Origin: Alopecurus myosuroides
Taxonomy: Eukaryota; Streptophyta; Magnoliopsida; Poales; Poaceae
Reading direction: 5' to 3'
Assembly: GCA_028641055.1 (NCBI GenBank)
Contig: CM054059.1
Coordinates: 48,431,682-48,495,681, forward strand
Length of the DNA stretch: 64,000 bases
Shown here: one piece after another, positions 11,881 through 22,582 of the stretch
Layout of the letters: every line of letters begins with the position of its first letter
Numbering within the stretch: position 1 is the stretch's first letter
Made by a program: the position numbers and the translations under genes
Notes under the pieces: model-generated
Database searches by the model: none
What the model was told of the DNA's origin: nothing
The model's input: the letters and a program-made list of their open reading frames with translations, nothing else

Positions 11881-14010
11881 ACTAACCCATAATATGTGTG
11901 TGTCATCTCTATGTGTGGTTAGGTATCTTCCCATGGGCATGCATCAAAATAAAGATTTCATATAGCCCATGGTCTATGTCGTCAAGCGGTGTTTGTCATC
12001 AAGATTGACGTGGAAGCTCAAGTGAAGCATCTCAAAGAAATCATATGCTTGAGGCTTGCCACCCATTTGGAGATTGTGGCCTTTTGAAGATTTTCCGAAA
12101 AACGGTCTCTCCCATAATGGTGTATGGGGGAGCTAGTATCCCCATAATGGTGTATGAGGAGCAACTTGCAAGTCTTCATCAAGCGGAGAATGTGCTAGAA
12201 AGCACGATCAAGAAAGAGGATCCAACTTCAGAGAGTCAAGATCGTCATCATCTAGCTTAAGTGGAATACTCAAGGCAAAGGTATGATCTTGATAGGTTTT
12301 CTATTCTACCGGTCTCATGTCTTTCGGAGATCGGGTTATATGATTGATAGTCGTACTATCAAGAGGGACTCTCAAGTGAGTAACTTGATCGAATCGTTGT
12401 GGAGAACTCAAATCTTTGCATACTTGAATATCATATTTTGTGTTTCTTATTTGGCGTTCATCTCCTTGGGTTTTTTAATTCTTCTCCTGATCTTCATGAC
12501 AAGACTGGGTTTCTCAAAAATGAATTTCATAAGAAAAACTTGTTCCGTTTTCGGTGGTGAAAATCTTATCGGTTCATCTTTGAGAAAGTTCCCACACCTT
12601 TCATGTGTGGTAATTTATCCATACTTTGAGGTATCAAGACTTTCTGTTATCTTTCCATCGCAATTGGATTTACCTCATTCAGACTTCATTTGCAAAAGTT
12701 ATGTGGTCCGGAATCTGCCTCATAATTTCAAAAGGTGACCGGATATTTCCAGCCGGAAATTTTGGTCAAACCGGAATATCCTGTTCTAAAGGGGCCAACC
12801 AAAATCGGCTAGGAAACATAAGGTTTTTGGTTCTGGAAGCAACCAACCGGAAATTTGCTTCCAACCGGAATATCCGGTTTGTTCTAGAACTCGATGAAAA
12901 CAGCTAAGGACTAAAGATTTTCGGCACAGATGTGAGCCGGAAATGTATGGCAACCGGAATTTCCGGTTTGGTCAACGCCTTCGAAAAGATCCAGATCTAA
13001 GGATTTTCAAGTAACCAGAATATCCGGTTCAAGTTTGAACAGGAAATTACGGTTGTTTTCTAGAGATCAAACGGCTTGTTTTTGAGTGGACCTATTTAAA
13101 GGGGCTTCTTCCCCATTGGTCCCCAAGTTGCCCAAGCACGTTTTTCTCTTTCTCTCTCTCCCGCCATTGTTGACCTTGGAAATCTCGCCCCCTCTCAATC
13201 CCTCCCTTGATCTTACATATCTTTCAGGGAAAAGTGAGAGGAAATCTAGATCTATATTTCCACCCATCCATCTTTGTTCTTAATGGGGGAAACATAGTAG
13301 ATCTAGGTCTTGGAGTTCTTTGTGTTTCTCCTCCTTTATTCTTCCTCTCTTATTCCCCCATAAGCATTTGTTGCTTTGTTGGAATTTGAGAGTGAAGGAT
13401 TTGAGCACTTTTGATCTTACCATTTGCATTGCTTGCATCAGTTTTCTCTCTCCACGAGGATTCGTGGAAGTGAAAGTTTGTGGACTTGTTACTCTTAGGT
13501 CTTGGATCCTAGACGACTAGTGGTGTTCTTGGGAGCATCCAATTGAGTTTGTGAATGCATGCCCCAAGATTGTGGTGACATCGAGAGTCTCCAATTAAGT
13601 TGTGGATGTGTGCCTCGAGATTGAAGGTTGCCAATAGTGGAATGTGAACTAGGACTTTATGGCGAGGTTCATCGGATAATGGGGTGAGGCCTTTGTGGCC
13701 TTGAGTATGCCTCTTGTGGCGAGCTCACACCCCTCCAGATATCCGTGCGCCTCGGTTATTTTTATACCCGAGCTATTTACTTATGTAATTTACATTGTGA
13801 TAGCCATCGTAATTGAAGTCATATATCTTGCTATCACCTTGTTACTTGTTTTGTTTAGCATAAGTTGATGGTGCACATAGTTGAGCCTAGAATATTTAGG
13901 TCCTGTACTTTTTAATTTAAACACCTAGTTTATTTCCGCATTTAGTAAGTCTTAACCGGAAAAGTTTTAACCACCTATTCACCCCCACCCCCTCTACAAG
14001 ACATCGTTGT
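11880..14010 (+). mobile_element. LTR-type retrotransposon fragment, unclassified
   Basis: The sequence has the build of a Triticeae LTR: an upstream region with dispersed ACCGGAATATCCGG-like motifs, a TATTTAAA box at 13092-13099 followed by GGGGCTTCTTCCCC, a C/T-rich leader, and a tail ending in CACCCCCACCCCCTCTACA near 13999. Open frames of 60-151 aa here lack any domain. Neither a clear TG start nor a target duplication was found, so the bounds are approximate. Confidence 0.4.
12730..13045. repeat. Cluster of imperfect CCGGAATATCCGG palindromes
   Basis: ACCGGAATATCCGGTTT at 12867-12883 and variants (CCGGAAATTT, CCGGAATTTCCGGTTT, CCAGAATATCCGGTTC) recur at least six times within about 315 bp, upstream of the TATA-like box at 13092. 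They may be protein-binding repeats of the LTR U3 region; this is an inference. Confidence 0.6.
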
Positions 14011-15056
14011 CCGTTCATCACTGTAATCATAGCGCAAACCAACAAAACATAGTTTAACAAACGACGTAGTTCTTACGTAGTTCAACAAACGGTACTTGTA
14101 AAAGCTCTAATATAATCCTAATCATGCCGCGCGCGCTACTCACTATCAAACAAGGAGAAGAGCTCGTCCTCCTTCTGGGGGTGCCACACTTCCTCCCGTC
14201 TCCCACCACTCTTGGATTTAATAGTAACCCAAGGCAACAGATATACGACAAAGAAAATAGAGCCAATCAGTGTTGCACGCAAAACAAAACCAAAACTGGC
14301 GTCAACGCGAAAACCAAGTATAAACTAGCCTTCAATAGATAGGACCATAGGACCGATCTCCCCCAATCCCCGACCTCCGTGTCGCCTCCCCGAGCGAGGC
14401 GACTAGGGTGGTCCCTTCCCTAGCGCCTCTCCAGCCCGTTCCCTCTCCCCTCGCGCCGCCGCCGGGTGTCGGGTGCTGCCCGCATGGTGCAATGGCGGAA
14501 CCGGCGGTGGCGGACCTTCCTCTCCCCAGTGCAGATGCGTGGCTCGGGAGGCACGTCCTATCCTATAACCTTTTCTAAAGGTCAACTGACGTAAAGTTTG
14601 AACAGCTTTTTCGAAACTATCAACATGTATAATAGTATAAAGCAGATATCATGTAAATGTATATTTAATTGTGTATCTTAGTATATTGCTTTTGTGTAGT
14701 GAATATTAATAGTTTTTTTCTAAAAATATGGTCAAACTATATGTAGTTTGACTTTTAGAAAAAAAATACGCGACTTGTTTTGTGGGACGGAGGTAATACG
14801 GCATAGTTGAATGACCGAATGAAGTAAAACCAACTACATTCTTGATCATTCATTTCTGCTTTCCAGTAAGAAAGTTCAAATGCATTTTTACACCTATGGA
14901 AATAAACAAAAAAAAAGTGGTATGGAGATTTGTTATTGTACCAATAATTTCAAGTAGTACATGGGATACTTCATATTGTACCAATACACATTCAAATCAA
15001 TATCACCAATTTCTTGCACGATGCAGACTTGAATCAATAAAAGCGAGTACTATATA
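14010..15056. other. Intergenic downstream of PPO
   Basis: Holds the repeat at 14140-14400, a GC-rich stretch without a recognised gene (14380-14560), and AT-rich sequence. GGGACGGAGGTAATA at 14784 looks like one end of a decayed MITE whose other end is not visible. Confidence 0.35.
14140..14345 (+). repeat. Copy 1 of a repeat flanking the PPO gene
   Basis: The stretch from ACGACAAAGAAAATAGA through CAGTGTTGCACGCAAA to CTAGCCTTCAATAGATAGG matches 17540-17640 in the same order (GACAAAGCAGTGTTGCACAC, CTAGCCTCTGATAGATAGG). The two copies lie in direct orientation on either side of the PPO gene. Confidence 0.6.
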
Positions 15057-15062
15057 TTTATT
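15057..15062 (-). promoter_or_regulatory. Possible polyadenylation signal of PPO
   Basis: TTTATT on the plus strand is AATAAA on the coding strand, about 73 bp past the PPO stop codon. Plant signals are loose, so this is only a candidate. Confidence 0.35.
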
Positions 15063-15134
15063 ACCACCAGGGAATGGAAAAAGAGTATTATGGGGATCTG
15101 GCTTGAGAACATAGCAGACGGCCGGGGTCTGATT

Positions 15135-16964
15135 TTACTCCGTTATGTATGTTATGATGAGTCTTCGGATCATCACCCTGCCGCTTCTAGGCACCAACGT
15201 GACGGTCACAGTTTGGTCTCCCTGGGCACCTAGGTTTTGAAGGAGCTCGCTCAACCCCACTCTCATGCTTGTCTCTATCTCCATCCACTTCCCCGAGCCA
15301 TCCATCCTAGGATGGCTCAAGGCGACGTAGGTCCCGGCCATCTCTTGCCCGCCTGGCTCCACCTTCTCGTACTCGATGGCGTTAACATACACATCGAACT
15401 TGACGGCGTGGGTGCCGTCGGACCGGATGCCCTCGACCACCAGCACCTCCTCCTCGCCCACCTGGCGGGGACGGCTAGGCCGCATCACTTGAGCAGTCAC
15501 AGCGGCCGTGTCGAGGGACACGGGAAACCGGACGGACTTAACCGATCCTTTCTTCGCGTTGACGCCTGGAGTGACCGGAGGCCGCACGTCCGCCCATGGC
15601 GTGCCGACGCCGTCGAACGTGTACCGGAGCTTCTCGATGTCGAGGACGTCACGGACCGTGATGCGCACGAGGCGGGACTCCTCGTCGTAGAAGAGGAAGG
15701 AGGAGTCGAGCCAGTCGGGGTCGGTGTAGTCGGCGTGGCCGGGGTGCCTGCGCCAGACCTCCCAGAGGCGGTCAATGTTGTTGTGGTGCGGGTAGAAGAG
15801 CGGGTCCCGGCCGGAGGAGTAGTAGACGCCCATGTTCTCGACGTTGGTCTTGGTGATGTTGCCGACCCAGGTGTGCATCATGTTGTGCGGGCACATCTCC
15901 ACCGTCCCGGGGACCGGCTCGTCGGACTGGCCGGCGCGGAAGGGCTTGCCCAGGAAGAGGGAGGGCAGCGATGCGCCGCCGATCATCTGCATGCAATGCA
16001 ATATATATGAGCTTGCGCGCGGTTGAATGAATTAATACTCCCTCCGCCTCAGAATAAGTGTTATAAGTGTGGATGTATCTAGATGCATCTAGACATAATT
16101 TGAAATGGAGGGAGTACGTACACAGATATTAAATAAGTAAAACGCATGTACCTGTGTGTACATGATCCTGAGGTTCGTCTGGATCTGCTCCTCGTCGGAA
16201 AGGTTGCTCTCTACGAGAGAGAGGGGGAACGCAAGGTCCACCACCCTGGGAGGCGCGTGCGCCGGGTTTCTGATGGGGTCATAGAGCGCCGACGACGAGT
16301 TGTCGAACTGGAAGGGCATCTGCATCCCCTCACGCACGTCCCAGCTCCAGAAAGGCAGCGAGAAGGTGGGGTCGCCGAGCAGCTTGGCGGCGATGCGCTC
16401 GATGAAGTAGAGGTAGGCGCGGTGGAAGGGGAAGAAGAGCCAGGAGTTGTGGATCTGCATGGCCAGCTCCGGGTGGCCTGTCTGGCGGTAGGACCCCGTG
16501 CAGTAGGCGCAGTGGATGTTAGCCATCTGGTAGAAGCTGCGCGGGTCGCTGTCCGGCAGCGCCTTCATCAGCGCGATCACGCGCTCGTACTGCGCCATGT
16601 CCACCGCATGCGCGGGGCGCCGGACACGAAGCGGCTCCGCCTGGTCCGGAAGCGTGAAGTTGATGGGCTCCGACGTCGGCGGCGGCGGGCAGCAGTAGAA
16701 GGGCGGCAGCGGGTTCTCCGGGAGCGTGGCCTGGACGCAGGTGTGCAGACTGGTCACGAGAGGCCCGCCGATGGTCTTGGTGGACGAGGAGGGCAAGGAA
16801 CTGGTGGCGCATGAGGCAACGTAGGTGTCTAGACGGGCGGCGGCGAGCAGCGCCCTCCATAGAGGGGAGCTACATGGCTGAATGGGATAGCCGGTGTAGA
16901 CGACTGTGGTGGCGCAGATGAGAAGCACGCCGCAGAAGGCTGCGAGGGATCTGTTGCTGCCCAT
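15135..16964 (-). CDS. PPO: Polyphenol oxidase (tyrosinase-fold, type-3 copper enzyme), intact
   Basis: Two exons, 16964-16152 and 15986-15135, with a 165-bp GT..AG phase-0 intron, encode 554 aa. The ATG at 16964 is chosen; the codon two positions upstream is GTG. CuA ligands are His151, His172 and His181, with Cys155 spaced to form the thioether to His172. CuB ligands are His305, His309 and His339 (DPLFYPHHNNIDR). The PPO1_DWL motif (DPDWLDSSFLFYDE) and PPO1_KFDV motif (AVKFDVYVN) follow, so all three family domains are present. PPO oxidises phenols to quinones, causing browning. Glu301 and Asn306 match the 'water-keeper' and HisB1+1 residues linked in other plant PPOs to tyrosinase (monophenolase) activity; this is inferred. 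Tyr326 stands where the gate Phe usually is. The N-terminus has one hydrophobic segment (residues 7-23) and no obvious plastid transit peptide. Confidence 0.92.
16038..16114. mobile_element. Stowaway-type MITE inside the PPO intron (77 bp)
   Basis: CTCCCTCCG at the left end pairs with GGAGGGAG at the right end, flanked by TA on both sides (16036-37 and 16115-16). It lies wholly in the PPO intron, making up nearly half of it, and leaves both splice sites intact. Confidence 0.8.
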
Positions 16965-17030
16965 TTGCACGACGCCTTTAGGTGCTAGCTAGCTTGTTGC
17001 TTCCTGGCAACGGCAGCAGAGCAGGCTATG

Positions 17031-17038
17031 TATATATA
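17031..17038 (-). promoter_or_regulatory. TATA box of PPO
   Basis: TATATATA, read on the minus strand as part of AGTATATATACAT, lies 67 bp upstream of the PPO ATG. The distance suits a TATA box with a short leader. No other promoter element is claimed. Confidence 0.5.
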
Positions 17039-18248
17039 CTACTAAACCCTACGTGAAAAAAAAAAGATTCTGCATTTACATGCATGTGAAAACATCGCTG
17101 TGGAGAAATCCTAGTGCTGTGGCCAATAAAATTAAGATACGTCAACGCTAACTCCGGCCATATGACAAGATAGGCTTATTTCGATCTCTCGAGAGAACTC
17201 GGGTGGAAATTACAACACGGAGTAGTAGTGTGTCCCCGTTCAGTGCGCCCACGTGAAGGACGCATGCAACTAGAGGCCTCGATCCGAGTAACTAGGTACC
17301 GAGTTTGAAGATGAAACTCGACCAGAGTTATAGTGGGCTCGGTGCAAGCGTAGCTCGGCCCGCGTGGCCTTTTAACTGAGAGGAGCCCTAAACCATGATT
17401 GAAGCTTCCCCCCACAACCATCGAGACACCGCAACGCCGCGCCGAACCTCCTAGGTATCTTCTCTGAGCCCTGAGATCACACGAGCGACGCTGACGTAAC
17501 TCCCGAGCCGGCTACTGCCTTCTTCATCGTCTCTATCCAACACGGTAAAGAAAACATGACAAAGCAGTGTTGCACACATAAACAACTCAAACTGGTCTCA
17601 ACTCTAAAACCAACCCTAAACTAGCCTCTGATAGATAGGGTCGGAAAAAAGGAGCGGATTCTAGCACAAGTTAGGGGAGCCGAGAAAAATCGGCCCCTCC
17701 TCGCCCTCGTCTACATACCAGCGAAAATATAGATTTTGCGGAGATAACACAAAAACGGGATATTTTTCACACAACATTGCTAAGCTTTATTGAGCAGGTA
17801 ATAAGTTTACATGAATAAGCTGAATATCATGAGGAGCACCACCCAACCACAAGTGGCGTCGCATATGTTGTGAGCTTCATAATTGTCATGGCGAAGCTCA
17901 TGAAGAAATACACACCCATCAAATGATTTCGACACGTGCTTAACCTCTTTGACGATTGTTTCATACCTCCCAATAGTTTAAAATAAAAAATTTCTATACC
18001 TCAGGTATTTTTGTTAGTGTAGAGGCGAATATTAATGAAAATCAAGTAAAACCAATGAAAAATATGTCAGAAAAGTCTTATAAAATCAAGTGTAGGGAAA
18101 ATGTTTGCCAAAAAGCCCTCTCTTAGACGAGTATGCTCCAAAAAAAAAACCTACTTGATTGACAACTGCTATTACCCATCGGCTAGGTTCTTGCCATACG
18201 GTAAGTGTTCTCGCGATTTCCCATTTGAAACATTTCTTTTGCTAATTA
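17039..18248. other. Intergenic, upstream of PPO
   Basis: No gene seen. It contains copy 2 of the PPO-flanking repeat near 17540-17640 and then AT-rich sequence. This is part of the 2.15-kb divergent spacer between the PPO and MATE start codons. Confidence 0.4.
17530..17645 (+). repeat. Copy 2 of the repeat flanking the PPO gene
   Basis: Matches 14235-14345 in direct order (CAGTGTTGCAC, AAACTGG, CTAAACTAGCCT, GATAGATAGG). Similar sequence on both sides of PPO suggests old duplication or two insertions of the same repeat. Confidence 0.6.
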
Positions 18249-18409
18249 CTCCCTCCGTATCGAAATGTAAGATGTTTTAGCATTTCTTAGACAAAGCGAA
18301 TCTAGACATGTTTTAGTGTAAGATGCATATGAATCTATACACTAAAGCATGTCTAGATACGTTTTGTCTAGAAAATGCTAAAACATCTTATATTGTGATA
18401 AGGAGGTAG
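18249..18409. mobile_element. Stowaway-type MITE (161 bp)
   Basis: Starts CTCCCTCCGTATCG after TA (18247-48) and ends AAGGAGGTAG before TA (18410-11). The inner arms (AAGATGTTTTAGCATTT against AAATGCTAAAACATCTT) form a long hairpin. It lies 0.7 kb upstream of the MATE start codon. Confidence 0.85.
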
Positions 18410-18593
18410 TAAAATTTAGGAACGTTAACTATTGCATGTTTAATTACTAGTACTAGGAAAGATTAGATTAAGCAATTTTGTTCAACTGTATATGCAACGT
18501 ATTTACTTTTAAGACGTGTTGGTTGGTTCCCTCGCATCCGATCCACCTCAGATTATTACTCGTAGGTTAGCGCGCTGAGTGGATTACCTTATA

Positions 18594-18674
18594 CTCACTC
18601 TGTTTCATAATATAATCCTTTTTAGAAAGCTAATTTAATTTGTTAAAAAGGCTTACATTATTGAACGGAGGGAG
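18594..18674. mobile_element. Stowaway-type MITE (81 bp)
   Basis: Starts CTCACTCTGTTTC after TA (18592-93) and ends GAACGGAGGGAG before TA (18675-76). Arms TCCTTTTTAGAAAGCTAA and TTAAAAAGGC pair. It has the same length and core as the MITE at 52156-52236, so both belong to one family. Confidence 0.85.
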
Positions 18675-19115
18675 TACTACCGAAAGCGAGATGGTTGCCA
18701 AGTTGCATGTATATTGTCAGCTGCAAATTTTCTGGTAGCAACCCCGGGTCTCAAATTCCGTTTATTTTACCAATCACAGACATGTCCTGGTCGGAAAGAC
18801 GGGCAACAAATTTGACCGAGAGCAACAAATACCACGTGCATAAGTTTTTCGATAAATAGAATATATTAATATCTGAAGATAGTAATTATTTATCCAGGTT
18901 CTTCAATAACTCAATACCCTATTGAAATTACGGATACACGCAGTCATGGAAATAAAAAAGAAGCTAAACAAAAAAAAACCCCGCTAGCCCGCACAACTAC
19001 AAAACAAGACAACATCTGAAGTCCATAAGTACCCTTATTCTCTGCTGTTTACTCACCATCTTCTTACCCCAGTCAACTGTAGCTAGCTAATAGAGTAGTA
19101 CCGTAGCTGATAATA

Positions 19116-21283
19116 ATGCAGAGCAAGAGCATAGAGGATCCCCTGCTCATCACCACCGGAGCAGAGAAGGGCCAGGATAATACTCCGGCTGCGGAGGCGA
19201 AGCGGCTGCTGCGGCTGGCGTGGCCGCTGGTGTCGAGCAGCGTCCTCCAGTACTCGTTACAGTCGGTTTCTGTGATGTTCGTGGGCCATCTCGGCGAGCT
19301 TCCACTCGCCGGCGCCTCGCTCGCCACCTCCCTCGCCAACGTCACTGGCTTCAGCTTGATAGTGCGCAGCGCACCCGTACATTTACCTACGACGAGTCAG
19401 TCAGTTACGTAGCTTGTAGTACGTGCACTCATCGTCTGCTTGATTAAATCGGGGTGCAGGTTGGCATGGTGGGCGCGCTGGACACGCTGTGCGGGCAGGC
19501 GTTCGGCGCCCGGCAGTACCACCTCCTCGGCGTCTACAAGCAGCGGGCGATGCTGGTGCTTGCGCTGGCATGCGTCCCCATCGTCGTCCTCTGGGCCAAC
19601 GCCGCCCGGATCCTCCTGTTCCTTGGCCAGGACCCTTCCATCGCCGCCGAGGCCGGCGCCTACACCCGGTGGCTCGTCCCGGCTCTCGTCCCGTACGTGC
19701 CTCTCACGTGCCACGTCCGGTTCTTGCAGACGCAGAGCATCGTCGTGCCGGTCATGGCGAGCAACGCCCTCACGGCTCTCGCCCACGTCCTCGTGTGCTG
19801 GGCACTGGTGCACAAGTCTGGTATGGGGAGCAAAGGAGCGGCGCTGAGCACCGCCGTCTCCTATGGCGTCAACCTCGCCATGCTGAGCCTGTACACGAGG
19901 CTGTCGGGAGCTTGCAGCAGGACCTGGACCGGGTACTCCATGGAGGCCTTCAAGGAGCTGCGCCAGTTCGCGGCGCTCGCCTTCCCGTCGGCGATGATGG
20001 TTTGGTCAGACAAATCAAACTTGGAAATGCTCTTCTTGCTTGTTCGTCACATGCATGCATATATATATAAGATCTAACGAATCGATGGAAAATTCCATGC
20101 ATCTACATTTGTGCAGCTTGGAGTGGTGGTCTTTTGAACTGCTTGTGCTGCTCTCTGGTCTTCTGCCTAATCCTAAGCTTGAAACCTCAGTGCTGTCGAT
20201 ATGGTAATCGGTCAACACAGCTTTTTAGCACGTACTAGTAGGATCTATAAAATTTCAACAATTTTTTTTCTCTCTTTCCCTACTTTCTAAGTTGCGCATT
20301 ATTTAATCCTGCAGTCTTAATACCAACTTTCTCATGTTCATGGTGCCACTTGGTCTCTGCACAGCCATTAGGTACCCATCGTGAGATTCACTGACACAAT
20401 GTCGAACTAATGCTTTCTCCGTTTCTATGCATGATCTGACTTGTCTTTTCCCACGTTTACAGCACACGCGTTTCCAATGAACTTGGTGCCGGTAAGCCCG
20501 AGTCAGCAAAGCTGGCAACCAGACTAGTCATATGTATGGCCTTGTCTGAAGGCTTGGTAGTCGCCGTTACTATGATTCTGCTACGCAATGTCTGGGGTTA
20601 TATGTACAGCAATGAGGAGGAAGTTGTCACGTACATTGCCCGGATGATACCCGTTCTCGCCATATCCTTCTTCGTAGATGGAATCCATACTTCCCTTTCA
20701 GGTATACGAGCACAAGTGAAAATAGTAAATATTGCCATACAGAACAATCTGGTGGACACGGTGGCGTGATCATCAATTATCTGTGCAATTCTTTCAGGTG
20801 TGATAACTGGATGTGGCCAGCAGAAGATCGGCGCACGTGTCAGTCTGGCCGCATTCTACTTCGTAGGCATCCCCTTGGCCATGGTACTTGCGTTCCTCCT
20901 GCATCTGAATGGAATGGTACATACTACTATATATCTCAGCATCTTATATGTACCAATCTTCTTAATTTGCACCAACTTCTTATTATCTCACTAGCTACAT
21001 GAATGAATATGCCTCAAATAATGATTTTGTTTTGTGCTTTCAATATATAGGGGCTTTGGTTCGGCATCGTCTGTGGTAGTGTCACAAAGCTTGTGTGGCT
21101 CATGTGGATCGTACTTTCAATAAACTGGGAAGATCAAGTAAGAACTTGCAATTTGTAGTAAATCACCATATATGCATTTTCCTTTGGACCGCAATACTTG
21201 ACGCATCTTCTTATTTGTGTATTCTAATTCAGGAAATTAAAGCAAAAGACATGGCGTTAAGATCTTCTCTCCTGGTTGCATGA
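19116..21283 (+). CDS. MATE / DETOXIFICATION (DTX) transporter, intact
   Basis: Eight exons join in frame: 19116-19361, 19460-20004, 20117-20203, 20315-20371, 20463-20701, 20798-20916, 21051-21137 and 21233-21283. All introns are GT..AG. The product is 476 aa, normal for plant MATE proteins (about 450-550). Family signatures include [16 protein letters not shown] near the start, [13 protein letters not shown], the [19 protein letters not shown] block spanning the exon 2/3 join, [11 protein letters not shown], and [14 protein letters not shown]. The hydrophobic pattern fits the 12 membrane helices of the fold. MATE proteins export organic cations, flavonoids, alkaloids or citrate in exchange for H+ or Na+. 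The LEWW/SFELL type resembles the DTX1-19 clade, but the substrate cannot be told. It is transcribed away from PPO. Start ATG 19116 is the first in the frame. Confidence 0.93.
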
Positions 21284-22582
21284 GGATAATACCATGCTGC
21301 AAAATCAGAATATTGACTAAGATTATCGAGTCACCAGCGTGCTTGATATTTTCGATATTGTTGTAAGGAAATATTTATCCTCGTTTGAATATTTCTATGC
21401 ATGAGGATGTATAGAAAGCAATTTTCTAGGAGACTTCGCTTTGGATAATCATTCTCGGAGTCTAGGTGCCGTCAATGGTGCTGGTTTATGTAAGTGCTAT
21501 GAGCCTCCGATCGCTCTGGTGGGGTCTTTATCTTTTCTTGTGCACCCTTAATTTCTAAAATTTGGACCTTGTGTTGTTGCAGTGGCCGGTGTAATAGGTC
21601 TCATCTTGATATTTATGTATTTCCTTTAAGAAAAAAGAGAATACTTTGTTCTAGGAAACACATAATTACACCACGATTCACATGGAGAGCCTTTTTTTTT
21701 TGCTGTGAGATCCAAGCGTTCGAAACTCATTCAAGTTTCAAAATTTTTTATCATTCACACATTTATGCACCATGAATCTGCAATTGTTCCTAGATCTTTT
21801 AATGGATAGGGTGCAAAAAAAAATGCAAAATGCAGTAAATAAAACTAGCAAAAAAATAAAGATAGAGGATTTAAAATTATATAATCTAATTTTTATATAA
21901 TTGTAAAGGGATTCACAATTATATTTTACGATTTATTTTAAAAAACAGAATTTAAAATTTGAGTGAATAATAATCTTGTGGACCAATAACCACCCTATCC
22001 ATTGTGATAGCTCCGAAATGCTGCCACATGGCCATTGTCTCTTTTGTGGAGTACTAGCGAACTGGCTGGCCTGCGTGTTGCTACAGTTGTACAAATTTAG
22101 ACCTACATATGCCGATAATAATATAGTCTCTTAAAGTTGAACAAAACATATCATAAATTCTAAAAAAAATATAAACAAATTCGGTGGGCCAATAAAGGAT
22201 AAGATAAATACCATTGCCTAGCTTATTCAAAGTCGGCCACGATATATTTGTCTGAAGTTCTTGAGGTTTCTGCTATGATGTACTCCAGCAGATCTCCATG
22301 ATAGGAATGTGAGTTATTTAGTAACTCTTATCCGAAAACCCAACAATCTTAATGCATGCCCACCTTCTCGTCCTTCACCTTCCACCAGTGACTAATTACG
22401 CCACTGTTCCTGCTTGCTAGCTCTCGGCTCTGCCCCCTTTTCCTGCTCGCTGGCACCACCTTTTCCTTCCCTTCCTCCTCGTCTCGATCTTTCTCCTCTT
22501 CGTGTGCTATCCTCTTCTTCATTTGGATATGCAGTTCTTCTACTCTAGCAACATCCACTATGTATCAGATAAAACCATTATC
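21284..22582. other. Intergenic, downstream of MATE
   Basis: AT-rich, no gene recognised. No clear polyadenylation signal was picked. Short open frames show no domain. Confidence 0.4.

Noticed and set aside
12283..12738. 151-aa open frame with hydrophobic segments
   Set aside because: It lies in LTR-like non-coding sequence and has no domain; AT-rich text easily yields Leu/Ile/Phe-rich frames.
15237..16814. Long plus-strand frames opposite the PPO exons (257 and 222 aa)
   Set aside because: Shadow frames of GC-rich PPO exons; His/Val/Arg-rich and without domains.
19397..20070. Other-frame ORFs across MATE exon 2
   Set aside because: Explained by the high GC of the real exon, which keeps MATE motifs in one frame.
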